From Haberlea rhodopensis (lineage: Eukaryota > Streptophyta > Magnoliopsida > Lamiales > Gesneriaceae), in the NCBI GenBank assembly GCA_907163345.1, contig CAJQUN010000004.1, positions 15,529,235-15,593,234 of the forward strand: a DNA stretch of 64,000 nucleotides, in the 5' to 3' direction. Under the pieces are notes generated by a model. That model was not told where the DNA came from and made no database searches. It saw only the letters and a program-made list of their open reading frames with translations. Of this stretch, positions 50,190 to 61,702 are shown piece by piece (position 1 is the first letter of the stretch; each line of letters begins with the position of its first letter). Made by a program: the position numbers and the translations under genes.

Positions 50190-50740
50190 GTCATATGACA
50201 TATTAGCCTTTTCGGATAAAATCCTCTGCAAGTACCAAACACAATATAGCCGAACAACGGGTACCGATCAGAATATATCCGAACATTATAAAACCCTGCT
50301 CGGCATACCGGTCAAAGACTAACGGAAGACCCGGGTGTAACCAATAAATTAACCGACGAAAATAAACGTGTATTAATGGGGTGCACACTTGCCACATTAA
50401 CGCCACAATCAAGAGAAACCGTGTTCCAGATTTCCGCCGATTAATCACAGGAATCGGCCCTATAAATACGTACTTAGGGTCTCATTACAGAGGTTGGACT
50501 CTTTATGTAGAAAAATACTCCGAAGAGAGCACACTTAGTCTGTTCGGTCATTTCTCTTACTTTTTCTGATATTCTTGTTAATGATTTTGTATTGGTGTGC
50601 TGTGTCAAAGTCCTGTAACACATCCAAAATTTCATAGTAAAGATTATATTGGACAAGGTTCCGTGGTTTTTCCTTCATTTTCTAAGGGTTTTCCACGAAA
50701 AATTTGTTGTGTTCTTTGTCTATTTTTCGCACGCATCTAA
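50190..50740 (+). repeat. Solo LTR or LTR fragment, plus orientation
   Basis: Same family as 34860-35530. A TATA box (CCCTATAAATACG) at about 50458-50470 is followed about 200 bp later by ACAAGGTTCCGTGGTTTTTCC and TTTTCCACG. After it, CATCTAATGCCGGCTTCCAC looks like the start of the internal region. No coding sequence follows. Confidence 0.65.
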
Positions 50741-51294
50741 TGCCGGCTTCCACTGAGCCATAGGTTGGTGACTTGGCCGTGCTAGTGCCTGCAATGGCCT
50801 CATCCTGGGCAACTAGTTGATGCATATCATATTTAGTTATCCCAACGCTTCGCAACTAGTCTGATAGTGGAATTAAGCTTAAATCAATTCCATTTTGACG
50901 ATAAATTGGCAACCAAGCACTCATTATGATGGTAAAAATATCATATCGACATTAAGAATTCCCGCGCCAGAAATTGCTGTTATTGAAATGTCAAACTTAA
51001 TCTTGGTCGCGATATTGAATTATTAATTAAATTAAGTTATTGTTGGCGTGCTATAATCAGTTCTAACACAAGAATTCAAGATTATATCTTCTACTTTTGC
51101 TGTGTTCACATATGGCTATGGCACTTTTTTTTAAAAAAATATATAGAAGATATTTGGAAATTCAAACAAAATATAAGAAAATTATGCTAGTCCACGATCC
51201 TGAAAGAGAAAAAACGATGGTGTATCTGATTTTTTTAGAAATATATATAATTATTCTTAAAAGGCAAATTCTATGTTAGGATCAACATTTCTCA

Positions 51295-51715
51295 CTGGGA
51301 GTGAAGTACAAACAAATCAAGATGAGTTACGAAAATTCCGAGCTGTCTCGAAATATATTTGATTTATATTCAAAATTATCAAATTCGAGCCAAACTCGAA
51401 CAAATTCATACTTTTTGAACATATTCGATCCCAAATTATTTTGTTCGATAGTTTACGAGCCACTCACAAGTTTTAATATTTTAGCAATATATTATTAGCA
51501 TATATTAAATACATATATTTCAAGCATTTCGATAATTTATTTTCGAGTAATAGTTCAATAGCTCACAAACATGTTCGAATATTTTGAGACGAGTTCGAAC
51601 TCGAGCTTCAATGTTACATGAGTTCGGGCCAAATTTATTTTAACTATTTGACCCGAATTCGAGTATTAAATTTTTCTTGATATTTTGATTCGATTCGGTT
51701 CGTTGCACCCTTAGT
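51295..51715. mobile_element. Possible hAT-type MITE
   Basis: The right end, read in complement, is CTAAGGGTGCAACGAACCGA, and the left end is GGGAGTGAAGTACAAACAAA, an imperfect TIR. The interior is rich in TTCGAGC/GCTCGAA-type motifs, as in plant hAT MITEs. No TSD could be confirmed. Confidence 0.4.
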
Positions 51716-51719
51716 TGGG

Positions 51720-53056
51720 AGAAAACTAGAAATGTTGTATGATTTAAAAGATTTGCGTTACATTATTGCGACAGTGCACAATTTTAAGTAAAACAACAAA
51801 CACTTGATAATACAATTGGTATTGAAACCAACGTCATATGTTCGGTGCTAATAAGTTAAAAGTTGCTTCAAATTGTGAGTAGAATTGTTAGGGTAGTTAC
51901 AGTTACGAGTAACAATTACACCTAGGAGTGATCGTTTATATAGTTTAAAAGATTTAAATTAGATAATTTATATTTACTATTTAATATTTTATATATACAC
52001 ACAGGCTAGATTACAACTCGTCGAATTCTCTAATGTGCTAGCTGGAGAGATTTGTTTCTCATTCAACCGATGATTAAGGGAATCAACACCAGAAGTTAAA
52101 TAATAAATTATCTTAATTAATTACAATATTATAAAGTTTTTTTCATGATAGATGGATGTTTAATCATTCACCTACTCTATGATTATATCTATGATTAAAT
52201 CAATATATTAATGTTTCGATAATGTCACTATAACATGAAGTCTTGATCATTTTGATGCAACCTATAATTTTTTATAATAAATTTCTACATTTTAAATGAA
52301 TTATATCGTTGTTATACATGGATAGGATAAATAAATTTCTTTGAATATAACGACTGACGGGGTACGAAAGGAACTAGGGAAAGTTGATTTTTTTTTTTTT
52401 TAATTTTGTGTTCTCAAGGGAAAAAAATAAAAATTTGAATTTTTGTTTAAGATTATAATTCTATGAAAATTTTTATGTTATACATGTACGTAACTATTTA
52501 ATATTATATTTTGTATATTTAAACAAAATTTACCCGCAAATTATAAAAATTACCAATAGTTAGGCAACATTGGTACCCATATGATGCAACTCATTATGTC
52601 TACATGTCGCTTACTACGTGACTTGTTTGTTGTATAAAGAAATAAAGTTGCGCCTCATCTAACAACTATAATATCATTTTGGTCTAAGTTGTAAGCGTTT
52701 CATTATAACATAGTATTTTGGACTATTTAACTTTTGTGTAATTTTTTTAAAAAAACTTCTATAAAAATTAGTAATTTTATAGATTTTTTTTGTAAGATTT
52801 TGTTTTATAAATAGTTAAGAAAGTTATTTACGTATCATAGATTCAAATATTAAATTACATTTCACTTGTTTGGTTAAATTTGATTAAAGGGATTAGAATT
52901 GCTCCTTAAATAAGATTTCTTTATTTAGACGGAATCATTTCATTCAAACACAATCTTAATATTTCTTTTGTTAGACATAATTTTTTTAATAAAACAACAA
53001 AAATAATTTGAGATTCATTTAATTGAGGAGACGATTTTTATCAATCCAACACTACC
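51720..53056. other. Gene-free AT-rich interval
   Basis: No supported gene or element. Confidence 0.45.
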
Positions 53057-53142
53057 CTAGAAACTAGGCTAATTTATTTTTTTATTATAAAAAAAGAAAA
53101 AAATTCATAAATTATAGTTGTTTGAAAAAATTTAACATTCTA

Positions 53143-53219
53143 TTATAATTTGCACTCCAAGAGTGCAAATTATAACACTATTCTAAAGTTGCACTCTTGG
53201 AGTGCAACTTTAGAATAGT
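53143..53219. repeat. Nested hairpin pair, left arm
   Basis: Hairpin 1 has perfect 15-bp arms (53143-53157 and 53161-53175) with loop CAA. Hairpin 2 has perfect 20-bp arms (53177-53196 and 53200-53219) with loop TTG. Both share the core TTGCACTC/GAGTGCAA, though the first is read as TTTGCACTC and the second as GTTGCACTC. Confidence 0.93.
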
Positions 53220-53394
53220 ATTATTTGAATTATAAATTAAAAATAATTTTAAATTCTTGATTATTAAAAATAAATTTTTTTTATTGGTATTATATTTTAC
53301 ATAAAAATTTTAAACCACATAAATAGTTGAAATATGAATAAATGATCTGAAATAGCACACATAAAAATAAATAGATTATTCTTTACATTGAACT

Positions 53395-53943
53395 CTAAAT
53401 ATTTCCTCCGGTCCCACAACCACGTCTATGTCTCAGTCGTTGTGGTCTTCTAGATGGCTCAACTACATCTACATTCCGCGTTTGTGATTGAGAGGGTCTA
53501 GTCCTAGCGCTGGACTCACCAATATCATATTGTGGCGTCAAGTCGGAGAATGTAACAGGTGAGATATCAAAATGTGGACGTGGCTGTGTAGAATCGGGTA
53601 AACGAAGCAGAAGATCCGTAAATGAGATTCCACTGTATGCTTGAGTTGGATCTGATATATATGGAGTGTATGGTGATGGCTCCTCCACGTGGGCAGGTTG
53701 TGTGCCGTAGTAGTCAGAAGATGTGGCATCATAATGGAATGAAGAACGGTGTGATGTTGATGTCCCCCCTGCATCATATGTATCAGTAGTAAATGGAGGG
53801 ATATCATCATGAGCATCTACCTGAGTATCAGAGGTACTTGACCGTCTTCTCCTCCGGTTTCCCCCTCTAGTGGTATCTCGCTGCCGTGCAGGCATACCAT
53901 ATCTATTGTGGATGAAGTGCGTCAACTTGCTCGGACACAACAA
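53395..53943 (-). pseudogene. Captured C-terminal coding fragment, left arm
   Basis: A 182-residue open frame on the minus strand. It has an Arg-rich stretch (GGNRRRRRSS), a long Ser/Thr/Asp/Pro-rich disordered part and the end RRPQRLRHRRGCGTGGNI. The GCGTGG end after Arg-rich sequence recalls C-termini of plant mobile-domain or Mutator-associated proteins, from memory. The first dozen residues come from the spacer read backwards and are probably not native. No catalytic domain is present. Confidence 0.6.
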
Positions 53944-54369
53944 AATAGATATGGTATGCCTGCACGGCAGCGAGATACCACTAGAGGGGGCAACCGGAGG
54001 AGAAGACGGTCAAGTACCTCTGATACTCAGGTAGATGCTCATGATGATATCCCTCCATTTACTACTGATACATATGATGCAGGGGGGACATCAACATCAC
54101 ACCGTTCTTCATTCCATTATGATGCCACATCTTCTGACTACTACGGCACACAACCTGCCCACGTGGAGGAGCCATCACCATACACTCCATATATATCAGA
54201 TCCAACTCAAGCATACAGTGGAATCTCATTTACGGATCTTCTGCTTCGTGTACCCGATTCTACACAGCCACGTCCACATTTTGATATCTCACCTGTTACA
54301 TTCTCCGACTTGACGCCACAATATGATATTGGTGAGTCCAGCGCTAGGACTAGACCCTCTCAATCATAA
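53908..54369 (+). pseudogene. Captured C-terminal coding fragment, right arm
   Basis: Same protein as the left arm, in plus orientation. Here the spacer reads in frame as DEVRQLARTQQ before NRYGMPARQR, so this arm looks like the original orientation. A C-to-T change turns the CAA codon at 54367-54369 into TAA and shortens it to 153 residues; the homologous remainder continues to about 54456. Confidence 0.6.
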
Positions 54370-54629
54370 ACGCGGAATGTAGATGTAGTTGAGCCATCTA
54401 GAAGACCACAACGACTGAGACATAGACGTGGTTGTGGGACCGGAGGAAATATTTAGAGTTCAATGTAAAGAATAATCTATTTATTTTTATGTGTGCTATT
54501 TCAGATCATTTATTCATATTTCAACTATTTATGTGGTTTAAAATTTTTATGTAAAATATAATACCAATAAAAAAAAATTATTTTTAATAATCAAGAATTT
54601 CATTATTTTTAATTTATAATTCAAATAAT

Positions 54630-54706
54630 ACTATTCTAAAGTTGCACTCCAAGAGTGCAACTTTAGAATAGTGTTATAATTTGCACTCTTGGAGTGCAAA
54701 TTATAA
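54630..54706. repeat. Nested hairpin pair, right arm
   Basis: Mirror image of 53143-53219: ACTATTCTAAAGTTGCACTC with CAA loop and its complement, then TTATAATTTGCACTC with TTG loop and its complement. Confidence 0.92.
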
Positions 54707-54792
54707 TAGAATGTTAAATTTTTTCAAACAACTATAATTTATGAATTTTTTTCTTTTTTTATAATAAAAAAATAAATTAGCCCTAGAAACTA

Positions 54793-55085
54793 TATATATG
54801 ATATAATTATTTATTGTTATTCCTTTTGAGTGAGTTTCGATGTCAAAAGGGTACTCAACTCAAAGTTCTTACATAATTAGCTTTAACTCTTCGTCGACAG
54901 CCATTTAATAATGATTAATTATGGTGCTTTAAAAAGTTAAAAAGAGATTTTATGTGCACTAATTGGATTACTTTATTACTAGTATATACTTTATTTCTAA
55001 TTTTATAATCATTCCAAACTTCCCTAAAAAATAACTCCGCATATATTCTTAATAAATTTTAGAAAAACAACTTTAAATTTATTGG
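54793..55085. other. AT-rich flank, nothing recognised
   Basis: Less than 300 bp of AT-rich DNA between the fold-back element and the TRIM-like element. Confidence 0.4.
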
Positions 55086-55106
55086 AGATAAATAATTGTC
55101 TCGTTT

Positions 55107-55325
55107 AGAGAGCGACCAAAACGTGACACTTGAGATGCTATACTGCCTATACAGTTTAAAAGCTTAGAGTTGCATAATTACCACCACCTAAACGACAAGC
55201 ATTTGATCCTACAATTGATATCCGATCTAAGATCAATGTGGTGCAATTATTGAGATGAGGATTATTGAATGACAATAATTGTCCATGCTGGAAGAGTGAT
55301 CGAGATATGATATTAATGTTGTTGT
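55107..55325 (+). mobile_element. TRIM-like element, plus orientation, interrupted
   Basis: The first terminal repeat (about 55107-55190) contains CGACCAAAACGTGACACTTG and GAGTTGCATAATTACCACC. Then comes TCCTACAATTGATATCCGAT (primer-binding-like, 55205-55224). The second repeat begins at about 55290 (GGAAGAGTGATCGAGATATG) and is cut by the copia LTR starting at 55326. Confidence 0.55.
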
Positions 55326-55694
55326 TGTAAAATATATATAAATCAAGATAATCGAGCAGAACTTCATGTTTTAAATGAAGAAAACTGAAAGTGCAGAAAT
55401 GAAAAATAACAAAGAGACGGAGAATTTTACAGTGTATTGAAAATGAAATTGAAAAAGTTAACTACAAAATGAATCTTCTTCTACCTATATATAACAAAAC
55501 TAAAAAGAATAAAAATATATGTACAAATAAAATGAAATTAAGTTCACGCATTGCATGCCCAATGACCAATTCTTCTCTCTCATTTCTGGTACAACAATTT
55601 CTATTGCTACTGTCATCTAACCACTTTGCAACTTCCTTTCCAATGCTGATTTGTTCCCCATGTGCTCCTTCATTTTGTTATATGTGGTTTGACA
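55326..55694 (-). repeat. 3' LTR of the minus-strand copia element
   Basis: Its end (55326-55396) matches 58452-58514 (AAATATATATAA, then CAAGATAATCGAGCAGAA and TTCATGTTTTAAATGAAG). The start is set by the polypurine tract. Confidence 0.8.
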
Positions 55695-55739
55695 CTCCCC
55701 TCAAGATGAACGTATATGTTTAACATGCTCATCTTGGAC

Positions 55740-58363
55740 ATCGAAGACATAAATCCAGGACTTCCCAACACTTTCGTGTATATATCAGCTAGTTGATGTC
55801 TTGATGATATGTACATCGTGTTAATTAATGAAATGACAATCCAATTCTATGTGCTTGGTACGTTCATAAAACATCGGGTTTATTGTCAAATGTGTAGCTG
55901 ATTGATTGTCAGAGAACAATGATATTGGCTCCTTAACATTCAAATCAATGTCTCCCAATAATATTTGAAGCCAAACAATCTCACCAGGAATAGGTTCCTC
56001 AATGCCATATGGTTTCTTTGAGCAAATGGGAATATATGCTCAAAGAAATTGATGTTGCGAGAGATGTGAATATCTTGGGTTTCCACATCATAAACTTTGT
56101 ACACTTTGATTCCAGTAGGATAACCTAAGAATATACATCTATAGGATCGGTAATCAAATTTAGTTCGTTGATGTGAAAGAGTAGTGATGTAACAAAGGGA
56201 TCCGAAAACACGCAAATGAGAGTATGAAGGCTTCGAGCCATGTAAGGCTTCGTTGGTGTTTACGTTCCACAACCCCATTTTGTTGTGGGGTGATGATTCC
56301 ATGGAATTGAAATAAATCGCTCATTTCAAACTCAAGACCATTTTCTGTGCGAACACTTTTGATGTTAGAATTGAATTGAGTTTTAGTCATAATGATGAAA
56401 TTTTGTAAAATGGATCGAGTTTCTGATTTATATTTCATCAAATAAGCATAAGTTATGCAGCTGCAATCATCGACTATGGTGAGGAAATATTGATGCCCGT
56501 TCATTGAAAGTTGGGAACAGGCCCCAAATATCGCAATGTATGAGATTAAAAAGATGAGGTGCTACACTGTTACTATGTGAAAAAGATGGATTTCTTTGTT
56601 TTGCCTTTTGACAAACATCACAGTGACTTGGAAAATCAGTAGAAAGTATATCAGAACATTGAGATTGAACTAGCTTTAATCTTTGACCGGATAAATGGCC
56701 TAACATTAAATGCCATAAAGAAAATTCTTGTCTCTCAACTTGATTGACTTTTGAGCTAGAATTAGGCAGCAATGAGGATAAGTTGCTGGATTGATCTTTA
56801 TGATTGAGGTGTAGGTGATAAAGTTCGTTGCAAGATTTAGCTAGTCCAATTGTCTTGGAAGAAAAGGCATATATATACCCAATATTATTAAGAAAGATTA
56901 GGCAAACATCCGGGTTCTTGGTTAACTGACTCACTGATATGAGATTTAAGGTGAAAGAGGTACACAAAGAACATTGGTTAAAATAAGATCATCAGATAGT
57001 TTTACAGCACCCTTATGTGTTCCGATGATCTTAGATCCATCAGGTAGATGAACAGAAGTATTCGAAATGCAATGCCGAGATGTAACAATTCAGAGGAATG
57101 GATCATGTGATCAGTTGCGCCCGTAATTAAGATCCAGGAATGATTTTGGGGTGTTTTATAGACAGAGTGAGCTGAGAGAGAAGAATGATGAAAGAGATGC
57201 TGAGAAGTAGAGGAAGATGGTATACCTGCCATATTGGAAAAATTAGTAGCAGGTGATGAGGTATCTGGGATGGGTTGAGAGGAGCTGGAGGTAGAAGGAG
57301 TGACATCATGATTCTGTTGTGAAAGCCTAGTGTTGAGAAGAGACATGATCCTCTGGAGCTTCTCTAGAGTAAATTGAGCGGAAACATCATCTTTGATAGT
57401 GTTAGAGCCCTGCAAAACAACGTTGTTGACCAAAGAACGATGTTTAAAACGAGTATTTCCAGATGGTACTCCCTTGGTTTTAGTGAATTTGAAGTTGGCA
57501 GGAAATCCAATCAAACGATAACAAGTTTCCCTGGTATGGTTGGGCATTCCACAATTATCACATGTGAGTTCCTTTTTTTGGGCAGTAGTATGTTGATATT
57601 TAGCCAATGCAGATGATTCCATAGGTGGCATGTGTGTGGCCTTAACTTGTATCTGTCTCTCCTCCTGCAAAACCATGTCAAATGTTTGATCTAGTGTGGG
57701 CGTGGTATTCATTAATAGGATCTGTCCTTTCACGCCTTCATAAGTGTCACTGAGTCCCATCAGAAACTTAAAAACGTTGTCCGACGTTTGGACATCTCCT
57801 ACATCCTTGAGTGCATTACATGTACATAACTCACATGTACAACAAGGTAGAGGACGATAGTTACGTAACTCCTCCCACAAAGCAGTAAGGCTAGTGAATT
57901 AATCATTGATGAAAATAGATCCTTGAAGCAAAGAGTTGAGTTGATGCTGAAGCTGATAAATCCGTATATTATCGTGCTGTAAGAATCGAATACAGAGCTT
58001 GTCCCAGACTTCCTTGGCAGAGTTCATGTATAAAACATTGGAAGTTATCTCCCTGGTGACTGAGTTGATGGTCCAGGAAAGAAGAAGATTGTTACACCTT
58101 ATCCAAGGAATGTATAAGGTGTCTGTGATGATCAGTGTAGGGATGCTTCCATAAAAAAAGACGAGTTTATTTTTGATTGAGATGGCAAGAGTAAACGCCC
58201 TATGCCAGATAATGTAATTTGAGCCATCGAGGGGTGGTGTCATCACAACTGTGTTTGTATTGTCACTAGGATGGAGATAAAATGGCTGGCAGAGATCTTC
58301 AATGGGTGTGGCTTACTAACGAGTAGTAGATGAACGAGATGAGGAGCCATCATCGGAAGTCAT
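55740..58363 (-). pseudogene. Copia gag-pol remnant: gag, protease, integrase, RNase H
   Basis: Gag starts at 58363 (MTSDDGSSSRSS), is broken by stops near 58316, and continues with PPLDGSNYIIWHRAF. A zinc knuckle CDNCGMPNHTRETC (CX2CX4HX4C) is near 57560. The protease motif reads WILITGATDHM, where active proteases have D-S-G, so the catalytic Asp is lost. The pre-integrase zinc domain (WHLMLGHLS... CDVCQKAKQ) is at 56600-56720. The integrase core follows, with FLTIVDDCS and VRTENGLEFE near 56340-56480. RNase H (SLFSDNQSATHL, ERTKHIELDCHF) is at 55800-55930. Confidence 0.88.
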
Positions 58364-58544
58364 TGAGGTGAAGTAATGATGCGGAAAAAAAAACAGAACA
58401 AGAAGGATCATATATGGATCAAGTGCGAGGACTTGAATGGCTATGTTACCAAGTAAAATATATATAACCAAGATAATCGAGCAGAAATTCATGTTTTAAA
58501 TGAAGAAAACTGAATGAGGATCCTCCTACCATCATGGAGAGTGA

Positions 58545-59225
58545 AACCGACAACCAAAAATGAGGGTTGCGGTTGATGTGTGGAATCAAAGTGATTTCCT
58601 GTGCAAGAATTACGTTCCTAGTGAACTAGACAACACATTGTACAATGTGTATTGCCTAGTGAAGACGGCCAATGAATTGTAGCAATCTTTGGATAAAAAT
58701 TATAGATATGAGGATGTCGACATGAATAAATTCACTGTTGGGCGATTCCTGGATTTAAAAATGGTTGACACAAAGCCGATGATGGAGCAAGTGCAAGATT
58801 TTCAAGTAATCATGCACGAAATTGATGGGGAGGGAATGGCTCTAAGCGACTCATTCCAAGTGGCCACACTGATTGAAAAGTTGCATCCATCATGGAAGGA
58901 CTTCAAGATTTATTTCAAGAAAACGAAAAGAGATGAATCTTGAAGACCTTGTGGTTCGCTTGAGAATCAAAGAAGACAACAAAATTTCCGAAAGGAAGGA
59001 AAATAGGTACCAACATAAAGCACGAGTGAACTTAATGAAAAAATCCGCCGGAACAATGTGCAAGTTTGACGGCATGACCTCCAAATCTAGAAAGGCGAAG
59101 AGTTCAAAGGCAAGTTCTACAAATGTGGAAAACCCAATCACATGGCGAATGATTGTCGCAATAAAGACAATCGTGTTAGGCTACGGATCAAATAAATGTT
59201 ACCGAAGAAGATCGTCTTTCAAATG
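58545..59225 (+). pseudogene. Copia gag remnant, plus orientation
   Basis: Gag fragments read SDFLCKNYV, LDNTLYNVYCLVKTANEL, then an open frame from 58689 (MNKFTVGRFLDLKMVDTKPM, SFQVATLIEKLHPSWKDFK) and, after a frameshift near 58930, SLEDLVVRLRIKEDN. The zinc-knuckle region beyond 59100 is degraded. This is the plant copia UBN2-type gag, apparently the same family as the gag start at 41349. Confidence 0.85.
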
Positions 59226-59765
59226 ATTCGGATGATCTAGTGCTTACTGCTTAATTAGATTTTGTATCTTTGAAAGTTGTAAACTCCAAGAATAGAGTGA
59301 TTTTAAACAAATGTAATGACAATAATTGTTGAAAGCAATAAAATTTATGTTATTACTCTTGGATTGAATCTTATGGTTTGTGACTTGATTGTCAGGATCA
59401 TTTAAACAATGGTTTGCATCACAAATTGTAATGTTAAATTTATTGCTTGTGTAGGGGCTAAGGTAACAAATCCGTCATTCATTTGTTAAAAGAAACATAA
59501 CGTCTCTAGAATTAATTCACAATGATGTTTGTGATGAAAATATTGTGCAAAGAAGAGATGTGAGAATAGTAATTTGTTACTTTATCAATATTTACATATG
59601 ATATTGTTGTGGCTTCTTTGTTACGAAGCAAAAACAAGGCTGTTGAGGTGTTTAAACACTTCAAGAATGAGATTGCAATCAAATTTAGCAAATGAGGTTT
59701 GCTATGAGAAATTGTGAGTAGATTATACTTGTATTATCTAATAATTTGACGCTTAAGCTTGAATT

Positions 59766-60763
59766 TGCAAGACAATAAAATCTTGAATTCGAGTTTCTAA
59801 GCTTTGCGCTTAAAAACACAAGTGATGAATCGAACCCACAAATTTTGACTAGGCGCAATATCTCATTTGGTTCATTTTGAATGTCTAAGCTAGTACGTTT
59901 AAAACATGAATTTGCAAGATAAAAAATCTTGAATTCAAATTTTCTAAGTTAGTAAGCTTAAATTGCAAATTTTGAACCGATTTTGAGAATATTATCCAAG
60001 GTTCAACTTTTATAAGCAAGTACGCTTAAATACGAAATTTTCAAGAAATAAAATCTTGAATTTGGATTTTTAAGCCAATAACGCTTAGAACTTGAAACAT
60101 GAAAGTTTGAAAGCCAGTGCAATCTATCCCGAAGTTGTGGGGGATTGCAATTCTATGAGACAATCACATCCTAAGTGGCACATTTAGGCAATGACGATAA
60201 ACCTTGTGATTGAAGGAAAATAGAGTTGCCTACAATATTTGAAATGTGGGGGTGCTTGACTAAACTATAAATATAAAGGCCAAAGTAAAGTCATAACAAA
60301 CGCCAATAAATTACATGAAAAGTTTGACAAATCATGTTGCAAATAAATTAACGAGTGTGACAAATGTGTACACACCTAAGCATATGTATGCTTGTGTATT
60401 GATGATATGCTCATTGTGGAAGCATTTTAGAAATCATCAAGCAACAAAGAAAAATGTTGACGAGACATTTTTTATGTTTGCATCAAGAACAATACTTGGA
60501 ATTAAAATTCTAAGACATTTGAAGAATGCAATCTTAGGGATTAATACGAGTTTCAAATTTTAAGCTTTGCGCTTAAATTTAAGTTTACAAGAAATAGAAT
60601 CTTGAATTTGTAATTTCTAAGAATCTACGCTCTTAAAATTTGAATTGTGAATTAAAGTTGAGTATTTCCTCTGGTCTCGAATTTTATAAGAAATAATACT
60701 TAAATTCAAGTTTACAAGAAATTAAATCTTGAAATTGGACTTCTAAGTTTTCAACGCTTAAAA
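59766..60763 (+). repeat. Five interspersed copies of a roughly 53-bp motif
   Basis: Copies near 59766-59812, 59909-59960, 60035-60087, 60581-60635 and 60711-60763. Each runs approximately TTGCAAGAAATAAAATCTTG, then AATTTGGATTTCTAAG, then ACGCTTA. Spacing is irregular. They replace what should be integrase and pol sequence in the copia element. Confidence 0.75.
60385..60565 (+). pseudogene. Copia reverse transcriptase fragment
   Basis: One frame reads CIDDMLIVEAF, the degraded YVDDMLIVG catalytic motif, and another frame reads RTILGIKI where the family has VILGIKI. Only this short block is left, broken by frameshifts. Confidence 0.6.
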
Positions 60764-61702
60764 TTCGATGTTGAAAATATCCTAAAAGCATAAAATGATG
60801 CAAAGGTTGTAATGTGATTACTGAAACTAAAGATATCCTGTTGTGAAAAATTCTCTATTCAAAACATGTAAAGCTTCTTCGGCCGATTGACTTTATAAGT
60901 TGTTAGAGAAAAAAATAATTATTGAAAAATGTTTTGTGCATGCAACTAAGATTATGGCGCTAATGCTATAAAAGGTTCACGAAGTATTAAGTGAAATGGT
61001 AAGTTTTGGTAGAGAAGTCTAGACATAATACCATATGACAAAATGATCTCTAGTGGCATAATCTTGAATTATTATGTGAAACGTCAGATCCGCATATGAA
61101 ATGGTTAACCGAGAGATCATATGGAAGTTTATCGAGGGGAATGTGATTAAAACCCCATAATTAAAATCTTGTAGTGGATACCTAACTTGTGTGACTGGAG
61201 ATCCTAAGATCTAGGTTCAAAATGGACAACCAAACTACGAGATTGTATAAACACCTTGGAGAATTAATCTTCGATCCATTCCTATGATAAGGGGTGTAGC
61301 CAGTAAAAGGCGTACGAGGAAAGATAAAGGCCTTTAATGATTCCTAAGACATGTTGATAAACTTGTTGGAGTATAGTGTGATACTCTTCTAGGATATCAC
61401 CTACGTGGGAGCGAAGTGTGGCCGCTTCAAAGATGGAAAGCACTTATGAAACCAATCATGGTCTATGGACGAAACAGACACAACCGTAAAACTAATATGA
61501 ATGTTAGAGTTGTTATGGTGTGGGTTCAATTGTCTCAGTTTACACAAAGCGATTAAATAGTTCAAGACTTTAAATTCACTATTAAGTCCGTAAATCCGAT
61601 TGAATACTACTACGGAAGTTCAAAGCCGCAAGCTACCTCTCCAGATGCTATAACGATTTGTTAAAAGACATTCATGCATTAATTTTAATTCATGTGGGGG
61701 AT

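Larger units (their letters stand above)
53067..54782. mobile_element. Fold-back Mutator-like element, 840-bp arms
   Basis: Left arm 53067-53907 and right arm 53944-54782 are almost perfect reverse complements, with only a handful of differences, around a 36-bp spacer (53908-53943). The ends read GGCTAATTTA and its complement. The flanks carry the direct repeat CTAGAAACTA (53057-53066 and 54783-54792; 9 or 10 bp depending on where the tip is set), the TSD size of Mutator-like elements. Each arm contains, about 75 bp from its tip, two consecutive hairpins, then an AT-rich segment, then the end of a coding sequence. A transcript across it would fold into an 840-bp double strand. Confidence 0.93.
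55326..58514 (-). mobile_element. Defective Ty1/copia element, reverse transcriptase deleted
   Basis: Minus orientation. The 3' LTR is 55326-55694 (369 bp; starts TGTCAAACC and ends TTTTACA on the minus strand), preceded by the polypurine tract CTTGAGGGGAG. The 5' LTR survives only as its last about 60 bp (58452-58514), followed by a primer-binding-like TTGGTAACATAGCC. Gag, protease and integrase are followed directly by RNase H, so reverse transcriptase is deleted. The outer 5' side is joined to another copia relic at 58515. Confidence 0.88.
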
